A DNA stretch of 64,000 nt from Circinella umbellata (lineage: Eukaryota; Mucoromycota; Mucoromycetes; Mucorales; Lichtheimiaceae): NCBI GenBank assembly GCA_025093555.1, contig JAIWNF010000043.1, positions 248,001 through 312,000 of the forward strand, in the 5' to 3' direction. Below the pieces are notes generated by a model. That model saw nothing but the letters and a program-made list of their open reading frames with translations. It did not search any database and was not told the DNA's origin. A program made the translations under genes and the position numbers. The first letter of the stretch is position 1; each line of letters opens with the position of its first letter. This document shows positions 13,369 through 25,655 of this stretch, piece after piece.

Positions 13369-16300
13369 ATGATAAAGCTTAAAAGAAGAGTAGATTAATA
13401 CCTCCTCATTTATATTGTATAATAGCAACGCTGTACTTTTTATTTTGTTTGTCATTATTGTTTTCACCTTTTTGTTTATTTATTAGAAGATGACTTCTAT
13501 TTTGAAGATAAAGATACCTGTGATAAAACGATACAATATTATTACTTTCTTATAGTTAAAGAGCGAACCAATCATTATGTAAAGAGAACAGAAAGCGTGG
13601 GGGGAAACATGAACTCAGAAAACAAACGAACAGTGATATCATCATTCGCATAAATATAATGATCCAACCATCTATAGATATACCGTACGATAATCACAAT
13701 ATAAAATGAACTGCTTGTAGGTAGAAACATGATACACCCCTCCCAGCTTGAGGCATTTACTGTATCAAATTTACATGCATATTAGCGTCACGTTCATATA
13801 CTGTGAGAACACCCTGTACACAATAAAGCAACTTGTTCTACTAGATTTAAACTGAATCCATTGTAATTATCACAATTGGGGTGTTCTTTTTTGATAATGA
13901 TTGGTTCCGACCTTACACTAATCCAGCATATTAAGATTAGCTTCAACTTGTAAGAAGCTAAGAAGCATATAATTCCACAAGTATAATAATATTACGGTAT
14001 ATGCCCATTTCGGTTGTCATGGCTACCAAATATTATTGTTATTATGCACCAAATCATTACATTTATTTAATCAAATATGGATTTATTTCTTGCGTAGCCA
14101 CGAAAAAAAAATACGTAACAAACGCTTTATTTTTATTAATAATAACTTGATAGAAAGTCCATATAGTCTAGAGTATTGGCAACAAATACTTTACATTTTT
14201 TTCATCCTCCATCGAAGGTTTCCTAATAAAGTATGTAGGACGATGAGTCCCACAGGTTACCTTTATTCTGTGTAATGTGAATCTTTCTTCTCATGTCATC
14301 ACAGTACCAAACTTTAAAGCTGATCTTTATATGGTGTAAATCCGACGAATGGGTAGACGCCCTAGTTAACGTGAGCAAGGTAATTTGTATTATATTTCAC
14401 AATAGATTTTATATTTAAAAAAAACGTATCCTTATTTTAGCATAACCAATAACAATGAAATTGCTCGTCCCACCTCATCTACACACATAATCAAAATATG
14501 ACGTACGGCTATTTTTTTAGAAGAATATATCTGATGTTTTATTCTTCTCATATATACAAATAGAAACGAGTGCTAACTCTATAATCCTGATATATACATT
14601 TACTGTATGTTATTCAAGCCTACATAAACAATCATCGAAATAGTATTATATATGGTATCTTTGTTTTTCTAAAAAGGATACATATAATTTCATTTTAGCT
14701 GCTCATCCTCGGCAAACCATGAGATAATTCTACAATTCGGTAACTTGTACAAAATTGAAATAGGAGATGTTCATATTTCATTATATTCAGCGTATTATCA
14801 CTGCTCCATAAAGAAAAATAAATATTCAAACCTGGATTTTTTTTTATTATCAGAATTCCAATCAAGGAATAAAATCATAATTGCCTGAACATCATCTTGT
14901 GGAGAAAACATGTCAGACAGGGTATGGCTTTTCCTTTTTTAGAATAAAAATACTAGAAGCCTACAATCATAATAATCTCAAACTAACATTCAAGTATAGT
15001 GTCACTCTTTAGCTGAATATTTGTTGGTACTGTACGTATAAAAAAAGCCCCACTAAACAAACCGGATTAGATGTAATACATTTTATGTAGTTCATACGTA
15101 TATAATCTGTGGGTTGTATTTATTTTCATTTTGTTAGGTCTAATCTAGGTCTGTACTTTTTATGTTTATGAAAAAAATACCATTTACAGTTCCATGGGAA
15201 CAACGATAAGTTGTTATGTATGCAAAAATTATGGATTTTGTACTTATTTATATTGTCGGACTCATGAGACCCACGTTTCTGATAAAACTGTTATGTATTA
15301 CAATCTACAGTATTTACAATATACTAAATTATGTCAATAATATAGCTTATATAGTCATGCATCAGCAAATGAGATATATACGTAATATAATGAGAGTAGA
15401 TATAAGTCAAATTGTATCCAACCATATTAATAACAGTACCGTCGCAATCAATATAATATTTAACAAAAATTGATTCAATTCTTTTTGTTATTTGGAATCT
15501 TCAAAATTTTCATCCAGTTATTAAACAGCAACGTCGCGTGGTATTATTATTATTGAATATAACAAATAAAAAGCTTATTTACTATAACGTTAAATATACC
15601 TTGTTGGTAAATTGAATATACAAAATTGGTCAGTATAAATAATAATACAGGAGTCTTTACATTACTTTGAAACTTGTTACAGCCGCCCTGATCACTGCTA
15701 GAACTGAGGTATTTCTTTTTGGCTGCCACAACATTTAATCCAGGAGTACATACGAAGCAAGAAAAAGAAATACTAAAATACGAAAAACCTCTCGAAAAAC
15801 CTCTCAAAAAATCTTAGGTAATATGCGAAAGGGTCAGCCTCCTTGTTATTACTGTTATTTTTAAGATGGCTATATCCCTTCAAAATAATATGTTAAAAAA
15901 AGAAGCAACTAAAAAAGAAACTTGTTTTTACTAAAAATATATTATATACTTCTGGGATAGTCGAGATAATGTACAATGAAAACTATGATTATTATTATCA
16001 ATTATGACAGGTGATGATCTTCACCTTTGTTGGGGGAAAACCCACTTGAAAATGGGGATACGAGGATAAAGATTATAAGACTACCTAAAAATGTATGATT
16101 GGTGTATGTTATTGACGTTTTAGAAAAACGTTAGAGCGATAATATGCAGTACGTAAAAAATTCAGGAGCAAGGTTATAGATCTATGCACTATTGCTTATA
16201 CCCAGAGGATCGTCCAACCTATAGGAAGCGAACCGATAATTTTCAGATGATCCCCTTTTTGCTCAAGAAAGATAGAATAGTACAAAATTAGGGGGAGAGA

Positions 16301-16647
16301 GAAATAAAGATAAGGAAGTAGAAACATACAAAAAAACAACATATATACATATTTGTCCCTCCCTCCCGCCCCGCTCAAAATTGTTTTGTGCTGGCTATTG
16401 GGAATATTTGGTATTCTGGATATAGCTTTTTTAAGTCGACAACATTTTTATTACTAAATTTATTTAAAAAGGGCATGGTGGAACCAACGAAGAATTCCTC
16501 CAGGGTCCAAAAAAAATAATTTCAAATTTTATCAATTGATCCGTTTGCACAATCTCTTATTTTTTTTTTACTTCTCTCTCTTCCCCTTTAATATCTCATT
16601 CTACATACATATTTCAACTTTATTAAATCTACACATATATAAAAAAA
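13369..16647. other. Intergenic DNA, 3.3 kb, no gene supported
   Basis: AT-rich DNA with only short unsupported ORFs (14036-14275 +, 15216-15473 +, 15550-15807 -). The last has a polar core (AAKKKYLSSSSDQGGCNK) but no start context or introns. The final 150 bp before the next gene are a pyrimidine-rich leader. Confidence 0.5.
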
Positions 16648-18387
16648 ATGGCATCAGGACCAATAATTGTTCGCCTTCAAGGTATTCCACATCAAGTTGA
16701 ATGGGGATTCCTTCTTGAAAATACGTACTTTCAACGATTCGAAGAACACAATCAAAAAATGATCGAGCAGGCCTATCATGAGCTTTGTCACCGCGTTGGA
16801 AACCATTACATTGATATTACAGATGGAGTACTTGCCAATAGTGCGCGCGTATATTTCGGCGTCGAGCAGATACATTTGCGAATGCCAGGAACACGGTATT
16901 ACGTCCAACGAAGATTGAAATCTCTTATTAATACAACAGCCTCACGGTCATCACCAACAACATTGACCCATTTCTATCCAAAGCAAGCGCATCATCAACC
17001 CCAACAACTGCAGCAGCTGGAGGTTTCTACTGGGCTTTCATCCTCCCCGCAACAAACACCTCGACCTTCAACATCGTCACCAGCAACTTTAATGCTCACT
17101 AGAAGAGAAAGCATGCCGCAACTGCGCTCAAGAGCAAGTAGTGGGTCTATCACTACAAGTGTCAACAGCAATAGTAGTAATACTAGTAATACATCTTTAG
17201 GAGTTAATAATAATAATAATAATAATAGTAAAGGTGGTATTCGTAATATGCGTCGCTCATCTCCGAGGTACACCAGCCATAATAGCACAACCAACAATAC
17301 TGCCTCAATAGCAAGAAAAGTACAACGACAGCCAGCTCGACGTATACAAAAGTCTAGTAGCGCAACGACTACTTCTTCATTTATACCAGTATCTACATCA
17401 GCAACAACTATAGACGCAGCAATGGCATTGAGTATTGCAACGACAAATTTAACTACCCAGCAACAAGATAGTTTTGACTGGGGATTTTCACCTCGGTTGT
17501 TACAAAAGCCATCACAAGACTGGTCTCAGCAATCAATAGCGTCACCGTCTACACCATCTCCACAATCTTCTCCTGATATGATGCACCAAGAGCCTGTAAT
17601 TGCATCATTTCAGTATCCGTCAGAATATACTAATATTTCAATGGGAGACGTGCAACTACAATATCAACAATATCAGCAACAGCAACAGCAACATCAACAG
17701 CAACAGCAACATCAACATCAACAGCAACAGCAACATCAACAGCAACAGCAACATCAACAGCAACAACAGAATCAAGAATTGCTAGATATAAAGTCAGTTA
17801 TTGCACCACTCAATAATAAGAAAATTTACAAACAAAAAACAGCACAACCAGTATTACCTATGCCTATTTCCACTACCATACCTATTGATACAAATTCTAT
17901 TAATTACTCTGAAACAGTTTATAATAATACCTATGCTACTACAAATAATAATGATAATAATAATACATTAGCAAAGTCTGTTGACACTATGAATTCTACA
18001 AACTACAACAACATCAATAATAGTAACTTATCGTTGACCGATATAAATAATTATGAGGTTGTTACAGCCCTGAACAATCTGGTACCAATGCCCGTTACCC
18101 CACAAGACTCTGTGCATAATCCAAATCAAGTAACTTTCCTACCACAGCAGCAGCAACAACAACAAGACCATGATTTATTACTTCTGAATCAGCTGTCCAA
18201 TACTATGCCAATGGAGACATCCGAACAAGTTTTTGCTAGTTGGTCGTGGACACCGGAAAATCCGATAACAACCCATACACAAGAAACTTTTTTTGCGGCT
18301 GGCTCTGCAGATCTTCAAACACCATTTAACAACAACTATCTTCCGGATTTTACAACAAGCAATAACGGGAGCCACTTTTATCAGTGA
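16648..18387 (+). CDS. Q/N-rich low-complexity protein with a WWE-like N-terminal domain
   Basis: A single exon of 579 residues. Residues about 14-92 look like a compact domain: HQVEWGFLLENTYFQRFEEH, then an IEQAYHELCHRV helix, then VYFGVEQIHLRMPG and a basic YYVQRRLKS end. The spacing (W, f..f, iE.ay, r.yf.v..i, v.Rr) resembles a WWE domain, which in other proteins binds ADP-ribose or mediates contacts in ubiquitin ligases and DDHD phospholipases. This is a pattern match by eye. The remainder is disordered: Ser/Thr-rich, a poly-Asn run near residue 190, a long Gln/His tract (about residues 340-375) and Asn-rich segments. There is no other recognisable catalytic domain. The start follows a T/C-rich leader. 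It could be a transcriptional or RNA-associated scaffold. Confidence 0.72.
   Translation: MASGPIIVRLQGIPHQVEWGFLLENTYFQRFEEHNQKMIEQAYHELCHRVGNHYIDITDGVLANSARVYFGVEQIHLRMPGTRYYVQRRLKSLINTTASRSSPTTLTHFYPKQAHHQPQQLQQLEVSTGLSSSPQQTPRPSTSSPATLMLTRRESMPQLRSRASSGSITTSVNSNSSNTSNTSLGVNNNNNNNSKGGIRNMRRSSPRYTSHNSTTNNTASIARKVQRQPARRIQKSSSATTTSSFIPVSTSATTIDAAMALSIATTNLTTQQQDSFDWGFSPRLLQKPSQDWSQQSIASPSTPSPQSSPDMMHQEPVIASFQYPSEYTNISMGDVQLQYQQYQQQQQQHQQQQQHQHQQQQQHQQQQQHQQQQQNQELLDIKSVIAPLNNKKIYKQKTAQPVLPMPISTTIPIDTNSINYSETVYNNTYATTNNNDNNNTLAKSVDTMNSTNYNNINNSNLSLTDINNYEVVTALNNLVPMPVTPQDSVHNPNQVTFLPQQQQQQQDHDLLLLNQLSNTMPMETSEQVFASWSWTPENPITTHTQETFFAAGSADLQTPFNNNYLPDFTTSNNGSHFYQ
17640..17772 (+). repeat. CAA/CAG/CAT coding minisatellite (Gln/His tract)
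   Basis: An imperfect repeat of CAACAGCAACAGCAACAT units inside the WWE-like gene encodes runs of four to five Gln separated by His. The unit is a multiple of three, so copy-number changes keep the frame. This is a likely site of length variation between strains. Confidence 0.85.
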
Positions 18388-20449
18388 GAATATTTTATTT
18401 ATAATAACAAAAGCAATAATGGTATATGGTAATATTTCTGCCCCACTTTTTGTCTCATGTAGTGCATCATGCATATATTATTACCCATATACATATCAAA
18501 TTTCGGCTTGGTACACAAAAAAGCCTTTTCCATTTTATTTCATTTTTCATTTTTCATTTTTTTTTATCCTCTCATCTCTCTCTCTCTTTCTTTCTTTCTT
18601 TCTACCTCTCACTATCTCAGCAATAGATGTATAAAGTATCGATTACATTATCATTATTTTTGCTTTTTATAGTATAGCATTTATCATTAACTTTTGCATT
18701 CTCTCATCACATAATATCAAATAAATTCTTGGATATAAAACAAATAGGCTAATACTTTATGTTTTACTTATGACGCAATTGTATTGTTCTTTTTTTCTAA
18801 ATGACAAAACCAATTATCATACATATATATTTTGATAAATAAAGGTTTATAGAGTTTATGACTATTTAATCATAGCCAACATATATAACTGTCATGCGAT
18901 CCCAAACAATGATGATACACAGATTTATCATACTACTAACTAATGAATTAGACTTGTCCGCCGTTCATATGAATATCGGCTTAGTAGGCCGCCATAAATA
19001 TTGATATAGCATCATTTTTTCTTCTTTTTGTATACAAAAATGGTATCACCACAACAAAAAAGCCGAAAATCTCTTAGCCTGTGTCAATAATAAGAAAAGT
19101 ACAATAGGGGGGGTACTTAATACTATTCTAACAGCTAATAGACTGTCATTTGCTCTAGGTACATTTTATTAATTAACAAACAACATTCTGCTGTTGATGA
19201 CAACATAATCTTGATTATTACCATTTAGTTGCAATAAAAGTGATAATATATATTTATAGAAAGAATAGAAAAAGGAAGATTAGAAAGAAAGAGAAAAAAG
19301 TATTGGGATGATCTCTCCCCCAAAAAAAGTTGATACTGGTGGCATTCATGTATATGAAAATAGACAACATTCTGACAGATCAGAAAGTTTTTTTCTGTAC
19401 AATTTGATACAAATTGACTTCTCCTTATTATTGTGAAAAAATAAAAGATATCATCATGTGGATATCCACGAGCATGCTTAAACAATAACGCTATCAGTAA
19501 AGTAGAAGTACTGTCATTATATAAAGCCTTTTTCTCCTAAAACGGAAAATAATTTGCAAAGTATGTAGACAATGATAGACTTGTTTTGTAATGCACAAAT
19601 AAACACTACTATGTGTCATATTACCTTTTGACCAACAATTTAACTGGTTTTTGTTTTAGAAAAAGGAGAATGATGATGGTACACCAATGAAAAATAGTAA
19701 GACATTTATAAACTTTTTTGTTGCTAATAAAAAACTCAAATATGGCGGCACAAATATTATGCAAAAGATATATGGTTTGCAAATATAATATGCTTATATA
19801 TAAAGTAAATATATTAGACTTTGTATATAGAATAGCAAATATTTTTATGTAATATAAAATTATACTATATTGAGCCGCAGGTTCCGTTGGCGCGAAAAAA
19901 ACTTTAAGAGACTAACTTTTTTCTAGACGTTTTAGGGTATGTGTGCTAGTTAATAAACATTACCTATGTGCATATAATACTAATAATGGAGTGTATACTT
20001 TATACATTTATGAAAGATTGATTTATGTATGTCTATACTAATAGAAATGCGCGGGACTTTCTTGTTGGCTGATAAAACTATTGCTGTGCAACCATATTAA
20101 TGCTTTCACTTTTGAAAAAAAAAATATTAACTGTGTGGCTTTTGGATAAGATATATATATTGTAACAGAAAAAAATTATTGTGTTTTCTGGAGGTATAAC
20201 TAGTGTATGGTTTATATCTTTAACTGTAAATCAATGGAAAAAACATTAGTTGGCCAATGCGGGGAGAAGGTGACTCAAATCCGGATTTTTATTGGTTCTT
20301 GTGTCGCCATCACAAAAACTTGAGGCTGCATAATTTTAAACATGGTACGTACTATGAGAATATTCTCAGATCCCTTCAGATTCTTTGGACTGTTTTTATT
20401 TTATTTCTTCCTTTTTAACAAGAATCGTTACGAAGGTTACTAATTAGAA
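18388..20449. other. Intergenic DNA, 2 kb
   Basis: The downstream flank (18530-18620) is pyrimidine-rich with CTTT repeats. The remainder is AT-rich with no convincing ORF, tRNA or repeat. The last 60 bp before 20450 are T-rich and act as the leader of the NDUFS4 gene. Confidence 0.5.
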
Positions 20450-21209
20450 ATGTTACGTTCAATTGCTACTACTCAAAAAACATGTCTTAAACCATTAGCT
20501 AGCACAATGTCGCGTGCTTTTTTTACTACTACATCCGTGACATTGGAAGATGGAAAAAAGCTTACTCGTACTGACGAAAGCAGAGCGGTTGAATATGTTG
20601 AACCAGTATCTGGAGCACCAGGTAAATGGAAGGAGGACAAGTATAAAGAGAGATATAAATCACATACGGAAAATTACTATTGCTATTATTATTATCAAGA
20701 GTACTCACTTAAACTAAATAGAGGAATTATTGGAGCGCACTGTACGTATTTTCACTCCTTCCAAGCCAGCAACGCAATCTGGTAAATTTGGTACTAGACA
20801 CTGGCGCATCGAATTTGATATTTTGCCAGAAGGAAATCGCTGGGAAAATCCATTAATTGGATGGGCTTCTAGGTGAGAAGAGAAGCTTTTTTCTACTTGG
20901 TCCCAAGTATATTTATTGAATAATATAATTCTGATTAAACTAAAACAACCATATTATTTTTAGCGCTGATTATGAACAGGCAATCGCAATGAAATTTTAT
21001 TCAAAAGAAGATGCTATCATTTTTTGTGAGAGACAAGGTAAATTTTAAATTATATATGCATATATTATTTGGAATAAATTACTCATCATTTTGTTATAGG
21101 CTGGAATTATTATGTTCAAGAGCCAAAGAGGGTCAAGTTTGTGAAAAAGTCGTACGCGGATAACTACAAATATTGCCCAGGAAAATTGAGAATCATCAAA
21201 ACGAAATAA
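20450..21209 (+). CDS. NDUFS4: Mitochondrial complex I accessory subunit NDUFS4 (18 kDa/AQDQ; Nuo-21 type)
   Basis: Four exons (20450-20621, 20722-20872, 20964-21037, 21100-21209) join to 168 residues. The N-terminal 30 residues are Arg/Ser/Thr-rich without acids, as expected for a mitochondrial presequence. The ETC_C1_NDUFS4 domain follows: VSGAPEELLERTVRIF, TPSKPATQSGKFGTRHWRIE, RWENPLIGWASSADYEQAI, FYSKEDAIIFCERQGWNYYV, and the basic end FVKKSYADNYKY. The protein sits at the junction of the NADH-oxidising and Q modules of complex I and supports assembly and stability. The first exon can be read through its donor, so the apparent 111-residue ORF is an intron read-through. Confidence 0.95.
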
Positions 21210-21534
21210 ATAAATAAAAATTACTTTGATCATCTTTTCCTTGATATGCACTTTATTATTGGAATCTTTTTTTACCTGATTATTCTTGTATCTATGTAAC
21301 AACTGAGCTATAATTACACATGAAAAATGGAATGGCCACTTCAAACAAGTATTGTAATAATGACACTTGTTAGTTAGTTGGTATCGTTTTTTATTCAATA
21401 ATAGTAGTAATTGAAAATCGGGGGTATATATATATATATATAAGCATATATATCGTAAATACGCAAAACGACTCTATAACAACAATAGATTAAATTTTGA
21501 ATAATAAACGTATGCAAAATAAACATATTTAACA
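21210..21534. other. Convergent 3' region with TA repeat
   Basis: This lies between the 3' ends of NDUFS4 and the first amino-acid transporter. A TA dinucleotide run lies near 21427-21441. No gene is seen. Confidence 0.5.
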
Positions 21535-23170
21535 CTATTCACTATATGCTTCAATCAAGCCTTTGACTGACTCCCAAGTACCAAGAACAAGACCAACGAT
21601 TCCCATAATCAAAGCCAAGAGACCCCATACGATTTCATAAATTGGTTTGTTTCGTATACCGGTTAGCTTCCAAAAGCATAAAATAGGAATTAAGAAGATG
21701 CTTGTGCTATAGCCAATTGCACCAAACAGACCCTGGAGTTCATTAAAATGTGGCACAATACAGGCAATCATACCACAAACTCCCATTACTGAATTAAAAG
21801 CAATATTATAGTCGTTAGAATTGTAAATATATCAAAATAAAAGAACTAAATTCATACATAAATACTAAAAATACATTATTCTCTTACAAAGAACACGCCA
21901 TACAATCCGATAAATAAATTCTTTTGTCTTTCCCAAACGGTCTACACTTATTCCCATCATGATCTCGAGGTCCAAAGCAAACGAGCCAGCAAAGATAGGG
22001 GCGCTAAAAAGGCAATTCATTGTAACTAGCACAATAGAAATTGTTCGACCTACCCCAAAAGGCATACTATTGTAAATAGGATTTTGAACAGCTTCACCGT
22101 AAACATAATAACCAGGGATAGCAATCATAATATATAAAAGAGCGCATGTTGCCATTCCAAGATGACAAACAAGCGACCAATGCTGAGGTCGCTTCATAGC
22201 TGCCTCACAATTAGGATATACGACGTTACCACCTAGACTATAGGCAATGGTAGCAACAGCTCCCTTCCAGCCGACCCAAATGACATCTTCATGAACTACA
22301 TTAATTTGATTGGAAAGATCTTGGGCAGGTACAATGACACAAATAAGCGTCGTAGCAACCATTGCTACAGAACCAACAAAAGAGGTCCATTGAAGATTAT
22401 CAAAATTCTTCATAAAGACAAATGGAATTGCAACACTGACAATAAAGATAATAGACCATTTGGTTTCGCCAATTTCGGCAACTGTACCGGTACAGAGCTG
22501 ATTCATATTTTCGCCAATTAGAACAAAATATATAATAGGTGTACCCAAAAGAATCCAAGCGTTAAAGAATAAAGATATATAACCGCCTGTACGCCCGAAG
22601 GCTCGTTCTGCAATTTCATGCACAGTTTTAGCTCGCGTTGAACCCCCGTAGTACAAACATTTGACAAGAATATCGGATGAATACTTGAAGTAATAGAATT
22701 AACATACGCAATACCGAATAGTTGGTTCATTTCCCTAAATGTCTAAAAAAAACTTACCGATGTCATCCACCAGCAAATAATTAACAGGGCCAAGGCACTC
22801 CATCCTGCTTTTGCGAGGACAGATGATAAAGACAGCATACCAGTGCCACTAACACAGCACACGAGATTATAATACGCGGTGAGAGATTTTCCTCCATTAG
22901 ATCGGTCAACATCAAAATTGGGATCGAAAAGTTTGTCCTTCCAATCATAGGCTAATATAAAAAATAAGGTTATATGAACGGTCAATGCATTGTTGATCTT
23001 GGTATACACAAAATACTGTTTTTTTGTTTGTCGTTTCTATTGCTATTTTGTATAACATTTTACTTACGCAAACGTTTCTTGCCACTCTGTTTAACTTCGG
23101 ATGATGCTATAGAGCCAGTAAAAGTTTCTTTGATATTAAAAACATACGATGACTTTTTCTCGTCGGTCAT
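21535..23170 (-). CDS. AAAP-family amino acid transporter, copy 1 (Aa_trans)
   Basis: Four minus-strand exons (23170-23068, 22951-22758, 22683-21888, 21788-21535) give 448 residues. A short polar cytosolic N-terminus is followed by about ten to eleven membrane segments. Family features include SLTAYYNLVCCVSGTGMLSL at the start of the first helices, GYISLFFNAWILLGTPIIYF, a central IAYSLGGNVVYPNCEAAMKR, PGYYVYGEAVQNPIYNSMP, and a C-terminal GYSTSIFLIPILCFWKL. Aa_trans proteins import or vacuolar-export neutral amino acids by proton symport or antiport. The substrate cannot be read from sequence. It is paralogous to the gene at 25656-27389, with identical intron phases and equal lengths of exon 2 (194 nt) and exon 4 (254 nt). 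Confidence 0.93.
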
Positions 23171-25655
23171 TATTAGTGTAATATTTTACAATGTAATCGA
23201 GTACTTAAATGTATTGAAAAAAAAAAGAAAGAGAAGAAAGGGGTAAAGATAATATCCTTCAAAATCAAAAGAGCAATTTATACGACCCGCATTTATATAC
23301 AAGATATTGATATATGCAATACTAAATAAGGTAATCGAAACGAATCGAATATGCAACCATAAAAACTAGCAAAAATTTCGACTATATTATACTCGTCAAA
23401 GTAACTTGTGTGAATAAACAGCTTTATACATACGGTTTCTGCTAGCCATTGATTAGTAAGTACTCAAGATGCTATTTATTTTAGGTAAAAGCCCTGTCAT
23501 TTTTTTCAAATTGAGTATCGTAATAAGGTATGTAGCATCAAAAGTTATATTCTTATCGAAAAGTACATTGTAACAGATATATTCACTTTACAGGTGTAAT
23601 AAATAAAGATTATCCGCGATTGATAAGAGCTGATATACGTATTCACAACCTCTATTCTTGGTAAAGCAATAGATAATATAATAGAAAATAAAAGATCGCA
23701 CATTTTGTGGTCCTTGTTTTGAATATAGAATGTTCTTATCAGCAAAGAATATTTGCTGCAAAAAGAGGGGGGGAGACTAAAAGAAAGACTTTTTATAGCA
23801 TTATTATCAAGGAAAACAGTAATACTCTGCTATCAATGTATTCACACTCCACTACACATACCCCTTTTTTGGCAACACATGATGATATTATATGTTATTA
23901 TATTGATGCTGTATTAGTTGTATTGAAAATAAGCTGGGAACGAACCGCCGTATTGTTGGGAACAAGCAATCAATAAATGGGCATTTGTAACGTATGTGAT
24001 AACTTTACTTTCTATTGTCCTTCTCCTCCTGAATGTTCAGTATGATTGATGCTACTTCTCATCCTAAGTTTTTAATATTTTTTTCATTAAGCCCTTATTA
24101 TTTCTCTCTTTGAGACTTTGATATAATAGTTACTATAATAATATATTACATGGTACACAATAAATATTAGTGTATTTTAAAATATACGTCAAACATCAAA
24201 AGTCTGACCTTTAGTGGGACAAGGAACGATATATTCCCGGCAGACTACTTATTAATCAGTCACATGTAAAAATAAGTTTTGTTATGCATGTATAAGAAGA
24301 AAGGAGTTCAAAAATACTCTGCATGTACTACTTTATGCCTTGGTCAAATAATATTGTTTTTAACGTCACTTGAAAAATATTACGCATAACATTTATATAG
24401 CTTCTTTGAATCACTTAAAGAATATAAATATATTCTATCTACATAAAGCCAAAAGAAAATAGTCGTTTTTTAAAAGGTTGTATATACACTTTTGAGAGTA
24501 ACGTCGCGATTTGAATCAATGTTTTGATCTGAATAGCTATTGCTTTACGAGGTTTGATGCCTCGTCTAAAATCATTCAGAATCAGACAAGCTAGCATACA
24601 AAGTTTTTTTTTTGATGCCTTGATACGTACGTCATGTCTTTTCTTATTCTTTATTAGATGGATACATTCATTTGATCCTAAAAAAAAGTTTATTTGGCCA
24701 AAATTCTTTGTACGACTTATTAATGCCCAATTATTGATTTGACCAACGATGTTACTGTTTCTCAACAAAACTACTTTTACCCGGGAAGATTTATTGCAAA
24801 GAATCGTATTATAATATCATCAACCATGGTATATCCTGTTTTATATTCCGTCAAGCCTTATGACCTTCTTCGCTAAAGAAGTTTTGGTTTCCAGAGGCTT
24901 TCATTAGCGGTATTGGGTTCACTCTCTTGTCTTCTCCGCTAACATTAAAATCACCATAAATCAGCTTATTTTGCCATACATTCGGCAACATCAACTAACT
25001 CCTGCCAAACTGACTCGATATTGTTTATCTTACTCCATAGAGCTGTCTACTCACAATTTAATCAAAAATGAATGAAGTCTGTGAAAAACTTGGTGATTAA
25101 TCGCCAAAAGGTCGTGGAACAGTAAGTTGTTCTTATTATTTTGAGACTCTCAAAACATGGTACTTACTGCGGATATTGGCTCGTTTCAGTCAGCGGTTTT
25201 TTTTTTATCAAACTACGTTCTGTTATCAATTTGTTTCTTTATTACCGTATACTTTCTAAGGTTACAGATGACAACAACCTTTGCCCGCCAAGACATAAAG
25301 ACAGTATAGAATTATTAAAGATAATAAAGCTTTTCGTTCTTGTTTTCTATCTTTGAGGCCTTCCTGATGGGCGACTTGTTCGTGAAAATGATAACTCTGT
25401 TGGTGTCATAAAAAATCGGTAAAAATTAGGAAGCAACTTCCTCATGTGCTGATTCGTAACATCAAAGTCTTTCTGACAATGTTAAGTAGAAAAGTGCTTA
25501 CTGTAATTGGCCTTTTGGAAACTGCTAGACTTATTTTATTATAGTCAAACATTTAATATAGCTTAGCTTACAGCAAATAAATATATATATACATACAAGA
25601 ACAATACATAATAATAATAACAAAAAGTAATGATACGGCGTAATAACTAAGATTC
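23171..25655. other. Spacer between the two transporter genes, with a relic
   Basis: Contains the upstream region of copy 1 and, at about 24840-25060, a degraded endonuclease-like fragment listed separately. Short ORFs at 24439-24768 (-) and 24554-24742 (+) overlap each other and cannot both be real. They may be further parts of the relic. Confidence 0.4.
24840..25070 (-). pseudogene. Degenerate endonuclease/exonuclease/phosphatase-like relic (possible non-LTR retrotransposon)
   Basis: On the minus strand a frame of about 36 codons contains YGDFNVSGED, the GDFN motif typical of APE-type endonuclease domains in LINE-like elements. Just upstream, in a shifted frame, comes ALWSKINNIESVWQELVDVA, which resembles the helix that precedes GDFN in these domains. 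A stop and a frameshift separate the two. No reverse transcriptase segment is seen. The assignment rests on one motif and its helical context. Confidence 0.35.

Noticed and set aside
16995..17297. 100-codon Leu-rich minus-strand ORF in the WWE-like gene
   Set aside because: Antisense of Ser/Thr/Asn repeats in the real gene, not a membrane protein.
20450..20785. 111-residue ORF read as a complete protein
   Set aside because: It runs through the GTAAAT donor of NDUFS4 intron 1. The spliced frame restores the conserved EELLERTVRIF segment.
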